A stretch of 64,000 nucleotides of DNA from Hymenobacter translucens (GCF_020685205.1 NZ_JAJERB010000001.1:434001-498000); one strand, 5' to 3'. Positions 45,881-54,202 are shown, counted from the first letter of the stretch. Program-made: numbers and translations. Notes: generated by a model not told the origin, from the letters alone.

Positions 45881-46396
45881 TTACGCGGCTTGCTCTTCGG
45901 CTACGCGGCTGCGCTGCACCAGGGTATACGGGGCCCCGGACCGACGCGTCATGGCATCAGGACGGGGCGCCTGCACCTGCTTAAGAGCGCGCTGCAGTGT
46001 TACGGTGCAGATTCGGTCGGTGTACCCGAGCTCCACTACCCGCTGGGCCAGCATATTCAGCGTCAGGCGCTTGCCCTTGTTGGCGGCCTGCTGGGTGAGC
46101 CGGCGCAGCTGGGTTTCCAGCTTGGGCGTGAGCTTGTTGGGGGCGCCGCAGCGCGGCACGTCGTGCAGATAGTCCTTGAAGCCCTGCTGGGAGAAAGCCC
46201 GCCGCATGCTGTACACCCGGTCAATGCTCAGGCCGAGCTGCTCGCCCGACTCCTGAGCCGACAGGTCGGCCAGCCAGTGTAGCAGAACCTGGGCGCGGTT
46301 GCGCTGCTGCCGGGAGATAATATCGGAGCTCACGAAATCCGTGAGGTAGGCCTGCTGCTTGCGGGATAGGCTAAGGGAGAAACGGTGACGACCCAT
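45881..46396 (-). CDS. IS630-like helix-turn-helix protein without DDE domain
   Basis: A 171-residue protein resembling the N-terminal DNA-binding half of IS630/Tc1-type transposases: RQQRNRAQVLLHWLADLSAQ, EQLGLSIDRVYSMRRAFSQQGF (helix-turn-helix) and a second winged-helix part LNMLAQRVVELGYTDRICTVTLQRAL. The catalytic DDE half is missing: the frame ends with a short basic tail and a proper terminator follows. No terminal inverted repeats were found. So it is either a remnant or a domesticated DNA-binding protein. Divergent from the LacI gene, 312 bases apart. The start at 46396 (MGRHRFSLSLS) looks natural. Confidence 0.65.
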   Translation of the reverse strand: MGRHRFSLSLSRKQQAYLTDFVSSDIISRQQRNRAQVLLHWLADLSAQESGEQLGLSIDRVYSMRRAFSQQGFKDYLHDVPRCGAPNKLTPKLETQLRRLTQQAANKGKRLTLNMLAQRVVELGYTDRICTVTLQRALKQVQAPRPDAMTRRSGAPYTLVQRSRVAEEQAA

Positions 46397-46542
46397 CGGA
46401 ACTAAACGGACTAAGGTTGCTGATAGCGCTGACGGTTTCGGGTCTCTGATTAGTGGTGAAGGTGGGCCGCTGCAGATGTATGCCGCCAGCTACCAAACCC
46501 GAAACTGAGTTCAACGGGCCGAATGTAAGAAGGCGTTTTCGT

Positions 46543-46562
46543 TTGTGCAAACGTTTGCACAA
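46543..46562. promoter_or_regulatory. LacI-type operator palindrome
   Basis: Perfect 20-bp palindrome TTGTGCAAACGTTTGCACAA with the central CG typical of LacI/GalR family operators (core GCAAACGTTTGC). It lies 147 bases before the start of the LacI-family gene and between the divergent genes, so autoregulation and possibly control of the HTH gene are likely. The rest of the gap 46397-46708 shows nothing definite. Confidence 0.75.
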
Positions 46563-46708
46563 CTATTGCCAACTTTTCCTATCATTACCCGCCGCAAGGG
46601 ACGGGCTTGGTTTTTAGTTGCGAACTATATTCCCCTTCCCTCCCGTTTCCCAGGCAGCTTTTTTGTTTTTTCCGAACCTGCTTCGGCATTCCCTGTTTAT
46701 CTTTCACC

Positions 46709-47758
46709 GTGGCTATTCATCGCGCTTCCATATCCGACCTCGCGGCTCAGCTGAACCTGTCCGTGTCCACGGTATCGCGGGCACTGAGCGACAACAGCCG
46801 AATCAGCGCCGAAACCAAGAAGCGGGTCTGGGACCTGGCCCGGCAGCTCAACTACCAGCCCAACCAGCTGGCCGCCGCCCTGCGCAACGGCCGCAGCAAC
46901 ACCCTGGGCGTGGTCGTTCCGCACATCGACGGCCATTTTTTCGCGCTGGTACTAAAAGGCATCGAGACCATTGCCAACCAGGCCGGCCTGAACGTGATGA
47001 TCTGCCAGTCGAACGAGGACGTAAACCAGGAAAAGAAAAACATCAAAACCCTGCTCAACGCCCAGGTGGACGGTATTCTGGTGTCGCTGGCTCTCTCGAC
47101 CCGGGACTTCCGCCACCTCGATGAGGTCCGCGACCAGGGCATTCCGCTCGTGTTCTTTGACCGTATTCTGGAAGACCCGGGTGTGAGTGCCGTGGTGCTG
47201 AACGACTACCAGGGTGGGTATGAGGCCACCGTTCACCTTATCGAGCAGGGCTGCCGGCGCGTGGCCCATCTGGGCGGGCCCCAGCACATCAACATCTGTA
47301 AAAACCGTTACCAGGGCTACGCCGACGCCCTGCGCGACCACGGCCTCGTGGCCGACCCCCGGTTGGTGCACTTCAGCGACCTGTCGATGCAGGACGGCTG
47401 CCTGGGTATGGAGTTCCTGCTCGGCCACGACGCACGGGTAGACGGGGTATTTTCCTGCAACGACCTGGCCCTGGTAGGGGCCATGCAGGTGCTCAAGCGC
47501 AGTGGCCGCACCATTCCGCACGACGTGGCACTGGCCGGTTTCAGCAACGAGCTGTTCGCTTCCCTTACCGAGCCCATGCTGACGTCAGTAGACCAGCGCT
47601 GCGAGCTGATGGGCCAGACGGCCGTGCAGATGCTGCTGGAGATGGTTGCCAAGGGAGCCGAGCACGTGCCGGCCCGGCAGGTCGTGCTCCAGCCCGAGCT
47701 GCTGATCCGAGGCTCCTCGAGCCGCACGCCGCGCGAAACGCTGTCGATGGCCGTGTAG
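46709..47758 (+). CDS. LacI-family transcriptional regulator
   Basis: A 349-residue regulator. Start at the GTG at 46709 (VAIHRASISDLAAQLNLSVSTVSRALSDN): residues 1-55 are the LacI helix-turn-helix with hinge helix QLAAALRNGRSNTLGVVVP, the rest a periplasmic-binding-type sugar sensor (ICQSNEDVNQEKKNI, VDGILVSLALS, GGPQHINICKNRYQGY, VDGVFSCNDLALVGAMQVL, DVALAGFSNE). Extension upstream of 46709 reads a Phe/Cys-rich stretch and is not used. Only one palindromic site is seen nearby, in front of the gene itself; no sugar-use genes are adjacent, so its effector and targets are unknown. Confidence 0.92.
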   Translation: MAIHRASISDLAAQLNLSVSTVSRALSDNSRISAETKKRVWDLARQLNYQPNQLAAALRNGRSNTLGVVVPHIDGHFFALVLKGIETIANQAGLNVMICQSNEDVNQEKKNIKTLLNAQVDGILVSLALSTRDFRHLDEVRDQGIPLVFFDRILEDPGVSAVVLNDYQGGYEATVHLIEQGCRRVAHLGGPQHINICKNRYQGYADALRDHGLVADPRLVHFSDLSMQDGCLGMEFLLGHDARVDGVFSCNDLALVGAMQVLKRSGRTIPHDVALAGFSNELFASLTEPMLTSVDQRCELMGQTAVQMLLEMVAKGAEHVPARQVVLQPELLIRGSSSRTPRETLSMAV

Positions 47759-47870
47759 AGCCGGCTGGCTTTCGGAGCTACTTTCTTTTGGGAACGGAGG
47801 ATTGCCCGGGCAAGGCAGGTTAGCCGGAATGTATCTACGGCAACATTATGCCGCCCCTACCCCGGCAGTA

Positions 47871-47913
47871 AGCCTCTACGAAAACGCTGATTAACTCGCG
47901 TAGAGGCTATTTA
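47871..47913 (+). terminator. Terminator after the LacI gene
   Basis: AGCCTCTACG (47871-47880) pairs exactly with CGTAGAGGCT (47899-47908), followed by ATTTAT. It separates lacI from the ars cluster. Confidence 0.7.
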
Positions 47914-47952
47914 TCATTCGAAACGAAAATTTATTTTCTCTATGCAGTATAC

Positions 47953-47973
47953 ATACGTCATACCATGTCGTAT
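47953..47973. promoter_or_regulatory. Probable ArsR operator in the ars promoter
   Basis: Imperfect palindrome ATACGTCAT-ACC-ATGTCGTAT (47953-47973), one mismatch per half, in an AT-rich 60-base stretch just before arsR (ATG 48003). A further half-like CATACTTCATAAC follows. Position and symmetry fit an ArsR/SmtB dimer site. Confidence 0.6.
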
Positions 47974-48002
47974 AATTGCAACATACTTCATAACAGAGTC
48001 GG

Positions 48003-48350
48003 ATGACCTACGCTAAAACCACCGAATTCACCCAGGAGCAGCAGGAACTGGCCCGGGTAGCAAAGGCGCTGGGCCACCCGGCCCGGGTAGCCATTATTCA
48101 GCTGCTGGCGTCCAAGCAAACCTGCATTTCCGGGGACATTGCCGCTGAGCTGCCCCTGAGCCGCACTACGGTCTCCCAGCACCTGCAGGAGCTCAAGGCC
48201 CTGGACCTGATCCGGGGAGAAATCGACGGGCTTACCGTCTGCTACTGCCTGAACACCGAGTTGCTGCGCAAGGTGCACCAGCAGTTCACCGCCTTTTTCG
48301 TGGAGTCGACCGCCACCAGCGCCTGCGCCCCCGGCGGCACCTGCTGCTAA
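48003..48350 (+). CDS. arsR: ArsR-family metalloregulator with Cys-rich tail
   Basis: A 115-residue winged-helix repressor ([54 protein letters not shown]). It should bind the operator just upstream and release it on arsenite binding. Instead of the Cys-Val-Cys pair of the E. coli type, it has Cys41 in the recognition region, Cys80 and Cys82 in the wing/helix 5 boundary, and a C-terminal CAPGGTCC (Cys108, Cys114, Cys115), similar in layout to C-terminal-site ArsRs such as that of Acidithiobacillus. The same tail type recurs in the next gene. First gene of the ars cluster, 29 bases before the DUF6428 gene. Confidence 0.92.
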   Translation: MTYAKTTEFTQEQQELARVAKALGHPARVAIIQLLASKQTCISGDIAAELPLSRTTVSQHLQELKALDLIRGEIDGLTVCYCLNTELLRKVHQQFTAFFVESTATSACAPGGTCC

Positions 48351-48379
48351 ATTCTTTTTCACCTAACCACTTCCAGACC

Positions 48380-48838
48380 ATGAAAATCTCCGAAATGAAG
48401 CAGTCCCTGGCGGGGCTGGAGGCCGTCAACTTTCGGCTGCCCAACGGTGAGTACCTTCCCTCCCACTTCCACGTGACGGAAGTGGGGCTGGTCAGCAAGC
48501 ACTTTATCGACTGCGGCGGCGTGGAGCGGCAGGAAACCGTGGCCAACTTCCAGCTCTGGGAAGCCGGGGACTACGACCATCGGCTGGCCCCGCAGAAATT
48601 CCTGCATATTCTGACGCTGTCGGAAAAGATTCTGGGCCGCGAGGACCTCGACATCGAAGTCGAGTACCAGCAGCAGACCATCGGCAAGTTTGGGCTCCGC
48701 TTCGATGGCAAAGACTTCGTGCTGACGCAGAAGCAAACCGCCTGTCTGGCCCAGGACGCGTGCGGCGTTCCGGATGCCGGCTTTGCCCTGCCACAGCTGC
48801 CGATTGCCGCCTGCACGCCGGGTGGGGGCTGCTGCTAA
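48380..48838 (+). CDS. DUF6428 family protein with metal-binding-like Cys tail
   Basis: A 152-residue soluble protein of the DUF6428 family, which is frequently found directly after arsR in Bacteroidota. Body: a small alpha/beta fold with SHFHVTEVGLVSKHFIDCGG, VANFQLWEAGDYDHRLAPQK and LDIEVEYQQQTIGKFGLRF; several His and Cys residues could bind metal. The C-terminus ends CTPGGGCC (Cys145, Cys151, Cys152), nearly the same as the ArsR tail CAPGGTCC. An arsenite-binding or handing-over role is inferred from context and tail; no activity is known to me. It is followed after 8 bases by a strong hairpin terminator. Confidence 0.85.
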   Translation: MKISEMKQSLAGLEAVNFRLPNGEYLPSHFHVTEVGLVSKHFIDCGGVERQETVANFQLWEAGDYDHRLAPQKFLHILTLSEKILGREDLDIEVEYQQQTIGKFGLRFDGKDFVLTQKQTACLAQDACGVPDAGFALPQLPIAACTPGGGCC

Positions 48839-48846
48839 GCTTTCCG

Positions 48847-48884
48847 ACGGCGCTACCTTACTAAGGGCGCCGTTTTCCTTTTTT
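48847..48884 (+). terminator. Hairpin terminator inside the ars cluster
   Basis: ACGGCGC (48847-48853) pairs with GCGCCGT (48867-48873), followed by TTTTCCTTTTTTT. It stands between the DUF6428 gene and the metallophosphoesterase gene, which starts only 20 bases later without room for a promoter, so partial read-through (attenuation) is likely. Confidence 0.75.
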
Positions 48885-48904
48885 TCAACCTAGCTCCTGC
48901 CTCC

Positions 48905-49678
48905 ATGACCATTGCCTTTTTCTCGGACGTGCACGGCAACCTGCCGGCCCTTGAGGCCGTGCTGGCCGACCTCGACCAGCGCCGGCCCGATATGGTGTTC
49001 TGTCTCGGCGACCTGGTTGGCTACGCGCCCTGGCCCAACGAGGTCATTGCTGAAATCCGGCGACGGCGCATTCCAACCCTGGCCGGCAACTACGACCAGG
49101 GCATTGGCCTGAACAGCGCCGACTGCGGCTGCGCCTACAAAACCGATGCGGACAAGGCCCTGGGTGCCCAAAGCATTGCGTTTACCAACGGTGTAGTAGG
49201 CGAAGACGAACGGCGCTATCTGCGCCTGCTGCCCAAGCATATGCGCCTGGACTTTCAGGAGGAGCCGGGGCTGCTTAGCCTGCTGATGGTGCACGGCTCC
49301 CCCCGACGCATCAACGAGTACCTGTTTGAGGACCGGCCCGAGGCCAGCTTCCTGCGCATCCTGGAGGAAGCCAATGCCGACATCCTACTCTTCGGCCACA
49401 CCCACAAGCCCTACCACCGCACGTTTGCCTACGAGCACGAAGGGCAGACGCGCTACCGCCACGCGTTGAACATCGGGTCGGTGGGCAAGCCTAAGGACGG
49501 GGACCCGCGCGCGGCCTACCTGCTGCTGCACCTCGGCCCGGAAACCCGGCTGACCGAGCCCGAAAGCCTGCGCAGTGAGCTGGTGCGGGTACCTTATGAC
49601 GTGGAAAAAGCCGCCCGGGCTGTGGAAACCAGCCCCCTTCCCAATGAATATGCGGACATGCTTCGGCGTGCCTACTAA
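48905..49678 (+). CDS. Metallophosphoesterase of the ars cluster
   Basis: A 257-residue soluble calcineurin-like phosphoesterase (Metallophos_2 type). Metal motifs: Asp8-x-His10 in FFSDVHGNLPAL, CLGDLVGYAP, LAGNYDQG (Asn-Tyr-Asp in place of Asn-His-Asp), MVHGSPR and LLFGHTHKPYH. A CGC pair in NSADCGCAYKT, close to the metal site, is unusual and could bind a thiophilic metalloid. It lies 6 bases before the arsN-like gene, so both are cotranscribed. Substrate unknown; a role in breaking arsenate esters or a nucleotide signal is possible but unproven. Confidence 0.85.
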   Translation: MTIAFFSDVHGNLPALEAVLADLDQRRPDMVFCLGDLVGYAPWPNEVIAEIRRRRIPTLAGNYDQGIGLNSADCGCAYKTDADKALGAQSIAFTNGVVGEDERRYLRLLPKHMRLDFQEEPGLLSLLMVHGSPRRINEYLFEDRPEASFLRILEEANADILLFGHTHKPYHRTFAYEHEGQTRYRHALNIGSVGKPKDGDPRAAYLLLHLGPETRLTEPESLRSELVRVPYDVEKAARAVETSPLPNEYADMLRRAY

Positions 49679-49684
49679 CTTCTG

Positions 49685-50221
49685 ATGACCACCGCTATGC
49701 GCATTCAGCCGCTTACCGAAATTCACTGGCCTGCCGTGTGGGCCATCTATGAACAGGGTATTGCCACCGGCAATGCCACCTTTCAGACCTCAGCCCCGGA
49801 GTGGAGCGAGTGGACCGCAAGCCATCTGCCGCACAGCCGCCTCGTGTTTCTCGACGAGCAGGACTGCGTGCTGGGCTGGGCGGCCCTGACTCCCGTTTCC
49901 GGCCGGTGCGTGTACGCCGGCGTGGCCGAAGTCAGCGTGTACGTGGCCGGTCCTGCGCGGGGCCAGGGCATCGGCCGGCAGCTGCTGGCGGAGCTGGTCC
50001 GGGAGTCGGAGCAGCAGGGCATCTGGACCCTGCAGGCCGGCATCTTCCCGGAAAACGCCGCCAGCATCCGGCTGCACGAAGCGTATGGATTCCGGCTGGT
50101 CGGCCGCCGGGAGCGAATCGGTCAGCTGAAAGGCGTGTGGCGCGATACCGTGCTGCTCGAACGCCGGAGCCCAACCGTTGGCGCTGAGCTGACCCCAACT
50201 TCCGTGCATGAGCAGGCATAA
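49685..50221 (+). CDS. arsN: ArsN-like GNAT N-acetyltransferase
   Basis: A 178-residue GNAT protein (174 from the second ATG at 49697). It resembles phosphinothricin acetyltransferase and ArsN1, which acetylate phosphinothricin-like arsenicals: [40 protein letters not shown] (acetyl-CoA loop), [21 protein letters not shown]. The last 14 bases overlap the start of the ACR3 gene, so translation is coupled. Assignment to ArsN instead of a generic Pat-type enzyme rests on the arsenic context. Confidence 0.83.
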   Translation: MTTAMRIQPLTEIHWPAVWAIYEQGIATGNATFQTSAPEWSEWTASHLPHSRLVFLDEQDCVLGWAALTPVSGRCVYAGVAEVSVYVAGPARGQGIGRQLLAELVRESEQQGIWTLQAGIFPENAASIRLHEAYGFRLVGRRERIGQLKGVWRDTVLLERRSPTVGAELTPTSVHEQA

Positions 50222-51308
50222 TCCCGGCCCGGTGCCCGCCTTCGGCGTGGCTTCCAAGAAACTTTCCCGCCTGGACCAGGGCCTCACGCTGTGGATTTTT
50301 TTGGCCATGCTGCTCGGCGTGGGGCTGGGCTACGCCGTGCCGGGCGTCGAGCAGGCCATCAGCTACTTTTCAGTGGGCACCGTGAACGTGCCCATAGCCG
50401 TGGGCCTGGTTTTGATGATGTACCCGCCCCTGGCCAAGGTGAAGTACGAGCGGCTGGGCCGGGTTTTCCGCAATACCCGCATCATCGGCCTTTCCCTGGT
50501 TTTAAACTGGCTAGTAGGTCCGCTGCTGATGTTTGGGCTGGCCATCTGGCTGCTCCCTGACCGGCCCGACTACATGATCGGGCTGATCCTGATTGGCATT
50601 GCCCGGTGCATTGCGATGGTGCTGGTCTGGAACGACCTTGCCGACGGCGACCGGGAATATGCTGCCGGCCTCGTGGCGCTGAACTCAGTGTTTCAGGTGC
50701 TGTTCTACAGCGTGCTGGCCTGGCTGTTCATTACGGTGCTGCCACCCTACTTCGGGCTGAAGGGCTACACCGTAAACATCAGCCTCGGCGCCATTGCCCA
50801 GAGCGTGCTGGTATACCTGGGCATTCCGTTTGCAGCCGGCTTTCTGAGCCGGTACATACTAAGGCGGCTCAAGGGCGACGCGTGGTACGAGCAGACGTTT
50901 ATTCCTGCTGTCAGTCCCGTTACCCTGCTGGCCCTGCTTTTTACCATTGTCGTCATGTTCAGCCTGAAAGGGGAGCTGATTGTGCGAATTCCACTCGATG
51001 TGCTGCGCATCGCCCTGCCGCTGGTTTTGTACTTCGCCATCATGTTCGGGCTGAGCTTTGCGGCCGGCAAATGGCTGGGCGCCGGGTACGCCGAAAATAC
51101 CAGCATTGCCTTTACGGCCACCGGCAACAACTTCGAGCTGGCCATTGCCGTGGCTATCGGCGTGTTCGGGCTGAACTCCGGCCAGGCCTTTGCCGGGGTG
51201 GTGGGCCCGCTGATTGAAGTACCGGCCCTGATTGCCCTGGTGAACGTGGCTTTCTGGTTCCGGCGCCGCTGGTACGGCAAGCCGGAACCAGAAGGCCGGA
51301 GAGAGTAA
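50208..51308 (+). CDS. acr3: ACR3-type arsenite efflux permease
   Basis: A 366-residue membrane protein with about ten transmembrane helices, exporting arsenite in exchange for protons. Family marks: [61 protein letters not shown] with the essential Cys134, and [17 protein letters not shown]...[14 protein letters not shown] with the conserved glutamate. The start at 50208 overlaps arsN by 14 bases. No arsC arsenate reductase or arsM methylase follows; arsenate reduction must be encoded elsewhere. The 226 bases after it to 51534 hold no gene I can support. Confidence 0.95.
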   Translation: MSRHNPGPVPAFGVASKKLSRLDQGLTLWIFLAMLLGVGLGYAVPGVEQAISYFSVGTVNVPIAVGLVLMMYPPLAKVKYERLGRVFRNTRIIGLSLVLNWLVGPLLMFGLAIWLLPDRPDYMIGLILIGIARCIAMVLVWNDLADGDREYAAGLVALNSVFQVLFYSVLAWLFITVLPPYFGLKGYTVNISLGAIAQSVLVYLGIPFAAGFLSRYILRRLKGDAWYEQTFIPAVSPVTLLALLFTIVVMFSLKGELIVRIPLDVLRIALPLVLYFAIMFGLSFAAGKWLGAGYAENTSIAFTATGNNFELAIAVAIGVFGLNSGQAFAGVVGPLIEVPALIALVNVAFWFRRRWYGKPEPEGRRE

Positions 51309-51534
51309 TGTGCGAGAGTACGCTCAGCATGATGGCAACTAGAGCAATTCTATCCTTACGGGCACTTTCCCGGCGTCGAAACTGCTATCAGGTAATTCTA
51401 CGCCTTCTGGACGGCCTAACGGCTGTGGCGTTTTGGCCAAGTAGGTATAACAACGCCAGCCCTGCAGTCCCTATCACGAGACCCAGCCTTTTCCCACGCG
51501 TTTTGGGACGTCCATATCGCGCGGGATTGGAATG

Positions 51535-52194
51535 CTATCCACGCCGGGCTTCGTGTAGATAATCTAATCCGGTCTGCTCGTTTGCTTCCGGCTCGGCCGG
51601 GAGGCAGTAGGAGTGAACATTGATAACCCGGCTCGTCAGCAGGGCTAGCAGGGCCCGGGCGTCGAAGCCAGTGTCCAGCCCGCCTGTTACCAGGGCTTCG
51701 GTTGCGAAAATCGTATAGTTCAGCGGGTAGGGCAGCAAATTCCAGGGAATGTACATGGCCTTCGCGTAAGGGCTGCCTTGAATAGCATCCCGCGCCCCGT
51801 TGACGATTTCGGTATAGAAGTTCTGAAGGTCGGGGGTAAGCGGGGAGCGGGAATCCGGTAGCTTCAGCTCGGCGGCTGGAATCCGGGCTAAAATCCGCCG
51901 CCGCTGGCTTCGCAGTTGCGCCTGCAGCTGCGGCTCCAAATCACCGCTCCTGCTCGTCAGCCAGACCTGGACGTGCCGGTCAGCGACACTTTTCAGCCAC
52001 TTCTTTTCAAGCTGCAGAAACTGCCAAAGCTCCGAATCGGCGTGACGCTCCCTTTCCAGGATGCTTTGCATGCGCCTAGGATAGGGCTCGAAGAAGCTCC
52101 GGATGTACCGAAAAAGCGCGAACAGGCCAACCAGGGCCAGAGTCCCATAAACAAGCATTCCAAAAAGCCCGTCTGGTAGAGCGTCCATAAGCAA
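51535..52194 (-). CDS. Hypothetical single-helix membrane protein
   Basis: A 219-residue protein with one N-terminal transmembrane helix (LFGMLVYGTLALVGLFALF), then a charged, mostly helical soluble part (RMQSILERERHADSELWQFL, LQAQLRSQRRRILARIP) and a C-terminal region with aromatic and hydrophobic residues (YIPWNLLPYPLNYTIFATEAL). I do not recognise a family. A second ATG three codons in (52188) is equally possible. It lies convergent to the acr3 gene and divergent from ybaB, without visible partner. Confidence 0.6.
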   Translation of the reverse strand: MLMDALPDGLFGMLVYGTLALVGLFALFRYIRSFFEPYPRRMQSILERERHADSELWQFLQLEKKWLKSVADRHVQVWLTSRSGDLEPQLQAQLRSQRRRILARIPAAELKLPDSRSPLTPDLQNFYTEIVNGARDAIQGSPYAKAMYIPWNLLPYPLNYTIFATEALVTGGLDTGFDARALLALLTSRVINVHSYCLPAEPEANEQTGLDYLHEARRG

Positions 52195-52270
52195 GCGGTA
52201 AGCGCCAACGAGCTACCAAGCTACATTTTGGCCACTACTTTACCGACCACTGTAGCTTTCCTGAAGCTGC

Positions 52271-52278
52271 TACCTTTG
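52271..52278 (+). promoter_or_regulatory. Promoter -7 element upstream of ybaB
   Basis: Perfect TACCTTTG, giving a leader of about 160 bases before ybaB at 52447. No riboswitch or leader peptide is recognised in that leader. Confidence 0.5.
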
Positions 52279-52446
52279 TGCTATTGCTACCCCGCTCCGG
52301 CTTCCTCCGGGTACGCCTTGCGGAGCAGGCAGGCGGTTCAGGTCATTGCGAAAACAAATCTTGATGACTGAACAGATTGTATCGGCAGGGAACCCCGTTA
52401 CAACCCACCACATAAAGCTTATCTAAACGCCCTGAGGGCACTTTTT

Positions 52447-52788
52447 ATGAATCCATTCGACATGATGGGGATGATGGGCAAGGTAAAGGAGCTTCAGGAG
52501 AAGATGAAGCTGGCCCAGGACGAGTTGCAGCACCTTACCGCCACGGCCGAATCCGGCGGCGGGCTGGTCAAGGCAACTGCCAACGGGCAGCGCCGCCTGC
52601 TCAAGCTGGAAATCGACGAGTCGCTGCTCACGCCCCAGGACCGCGACATGCTGGCCGATCTGGTGGTAGCTGCGGTAAACAAGGTGATGGAGGAAGTCAG
52701 CGAAAAGGCCCGCGAAGAGCTTAAAAGCAAGACCTCGGGGCTGCTGCCCAACCTTCCGGGCCTCGACCTCGGCAGCTTTGGCCTCTAG
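52447..52788 (+). CDS. ybaB: YbaB/EbfC nucleoid-associated protein
   Basis: A 113-residue DNA-binding protein of the YbaB/EbfC family: FDMMGMMGKVKELQEKMKLA, a middle sheet ESGGGLVKATANGQRRLLKL and LLTPQDRDMLADLVVAAVNK. Forms dimers that coat DNA; in other bacteria linked to recR-dnaX, which is not the case here. Its stop lies inside the start of the glycosyltransferase gene (11-base overlap), so the two are probably one transcript even though their roles are unrelated. Confidence 0.93.
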   Translation: MNPFDMMGMMGKVKELQEKMKLAQDELQHLTATAESGGGLVKATANGQRRLLKLEIDESLLTPQDRDMLADLVVAAVNKVMEEVSEKAREELKSKTSGLLPNLPGLDLGSFGL

Positions 52789-53902
52789 TCCGGACGCAGC
52801 TGCTGCTTTGGCCGGTAGCTGCGCCGATGTGGCGGTCGTTATTCTGAACTGGAACGGCCGGGAGCTGCTGCGGCAGTTCCTGCCCGGCGTGCTGGCCTAT
52901 GCCGACGGGGCCCACATCGTGGTAGTCGACAATGCGTCTACCGACGACTCGGTGGCCGTGCTGGCCCGGGATTTTCCCACTGTGCAGGTTCTGCAGCATC
53001 CGGAAAATCTGGGCTTCTGCGAAGGCTATAACCAGGCCCTGCGGCAGGTTGAGGCCCGCTACTACGTGCTGCTTAACTCCGACGTGGCCGTGACGCCCGG
53101 CTGGCTGCCGCCTCTGCGGGCCCGCCTGGAAGCCCGGCCCGCTATTGCCGCCTGCCAGCCCAAGCTCCGCTCCTACGCCGAGCCTACTTACTTCGAGTAC
53201 GCCGGGGCCGGCGGGGGCTACCTCGACCGCCTGGGCTACCCTTTCTGCCGGGGACGGCTGTTCGACACCCTCGAAGTCGACCACGGCCAGTACGACGACG
53301 CCCGGCCCGTAGCCTGGGCGACGGGGGCCTGCATGATGGTGCGGGCCTCGGCCTGGCACGCGCTGGACGGACTGGAAAAGGCCTTTTTCGCCCATATGGA
53401 GGAAATCGACCTGTGCTGGCGCCTGTGGAATGCCGGTCAGGAAGTGTGGTACGAAGGTCGCAGCGTGGTGTACCACGTGGGTGGGGGCACCCTGCACAAG
53501 TCGAACCCCCGTAAAACCTACCTCAACTTCCGCAACGGACTGGCCCTGGTGTACAAGAACGTCGCCCGCTCGGAGCTGTACTCGGTTGTGGGTACCCGCC
53601 TTTTTCTGGATTGGGTGGCTGCCCTGCGTTTTCTCACGCAGGGGCAGCTGCCGGATGCGCGGGCCATCCTGCGGGCTCACCGCGACTTTTTCCGCCACCG
53701 GCAGTACTGGAAAATCCGGCGGCGGGCGGCCCGGCCCCGGCTGCGCACGGCCGAGCGCCCGGGCGTGTACGGCGGCAGTCTGGTATGGGCTTACTTTGCC
53801 CGGGGCTGCCGCACCTTTACGGCCCTACAGATCCCAGACGGTGCTGCGCTGCCGGCGCAAAGCCCGGCGCACGTTCATCCAGAAAGCCAGGGCAAAGTAT
53901 AG
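52778..53902 (+). CDS. Family 2 glycosyltransferase
   Basis: A 374-residue GT2 enzyme. GT-A motifs: VVILNWNGREL, IVVVDNASTDDS, VLLNSDVAVTPGW, acceptor-side HMEEIDLCWRLWNAGQEVWY with the acidic pair, and a C-terminal helical part. Such proteins (rhamnosyl/WsaF-like) add sugars in cell-surface polysaccharides. The start used is a TTG at 52778 that overlaps the ybaB end; no ATG lies before the first motif. The last ~26 residues (PDGAALPAQSPAH...) are coded by DNA that on the other strand encodes the end of a PspC protein, suggesting a lost original stop. Confidence 0.85.
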   Translation: MASSPDAAAALAGSCADVAVVILNWNGRELLRQFLPGVLAYADGAHIVVVDNASTDDSVAVLARDFPTVQVLQHPENLGFCEGYNQALRQVEARYYVLLNSDVAVTPGWLPPLRARLEARPAIAACQPKLRSYAEPTYFEYAGAGGGYLDRLGYPFCRGRLFDTLEVDHGQYDDARPVAWATGACMMVRASAWHALDGLEKAFFAHMEEIDLCWRLWNAGQEVWYEGRSVVYHVGGGTLHKSNPRKTYLNFRNGLALVYKNVARSELYSVVGTRLFLDWVAALRFLTQGQLPDARAILRAHRDFFRHRQYWKIRRRAARPRLRTAERPGVYGGSLVWAYFARGCRTFTALQIPDGAALPAQSPAHVHPESQGKV

Positions 53903-54043
53903 CACGATCGGGGAGCCGAACGTGAAAAAGGAAGCATACACGAACGACAGGCGGACGCTGCTGGAGGAAAAGCCCAGCCGCTGCCCCAAGGTGTTGCACA
54001 CTCCAAAGCTCTGTTTCTCGATAAAGTCGGTTAGTCGTTTCAT
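53825..54043 (-). CDS. pspC: PspC-domain small membrane protein
   Basis: A 72-residue protein of the phage-shock PspC family: MKRLTDFIEKQSFGVCNTLG, a cytosolic N-terminal part, then one transmembrane helix (SFVYASFFTFGSPIVLYFAL) and a short basic tail (MNVRRALRRQRST). PspC proteins sit in the inner membrane and respond to envelope stress. The gene overlaps the 3' end of the convergent glycosyltransferase by 78 bases. The 159 bases to the next gene on the plus strand contain its upstream region. Confidence 0.82.
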   Translation of the reverse strand: MKRLTDFIEKQSFGVCNTLGQRLGFSSSSVRLSFVYASFFTFGSPIVLYFALAFWMNVRRALRRQRSTVWDL

Positions 54044-54202
54044 AACGCCGTTGCTAGCCGCCCAGGACTATTGAATGTGGTTCAAAATACGGACAAAAGC
54101 GTCGGAACGCAAACGAACATTTCGAGAAAGCCGCACAATTTCCGACCCTCAGGACCTGTTTTTCCGTTTGTTGTCCTGAATTTTCGCCCCTCTCCCTACT
54201 CT

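Noticed and set aside
51308-51562. An 84-codon frame after acr3
   Set aside because: Arg/Leu-rich translation without features, overlapping the end of a convergent gene; probably non-coding.
52279-52446. A riboswitch in the ybaB leader
   Set aside because: The leader is long, but no conserved riboswitch core or matching hairpin set was recognised.
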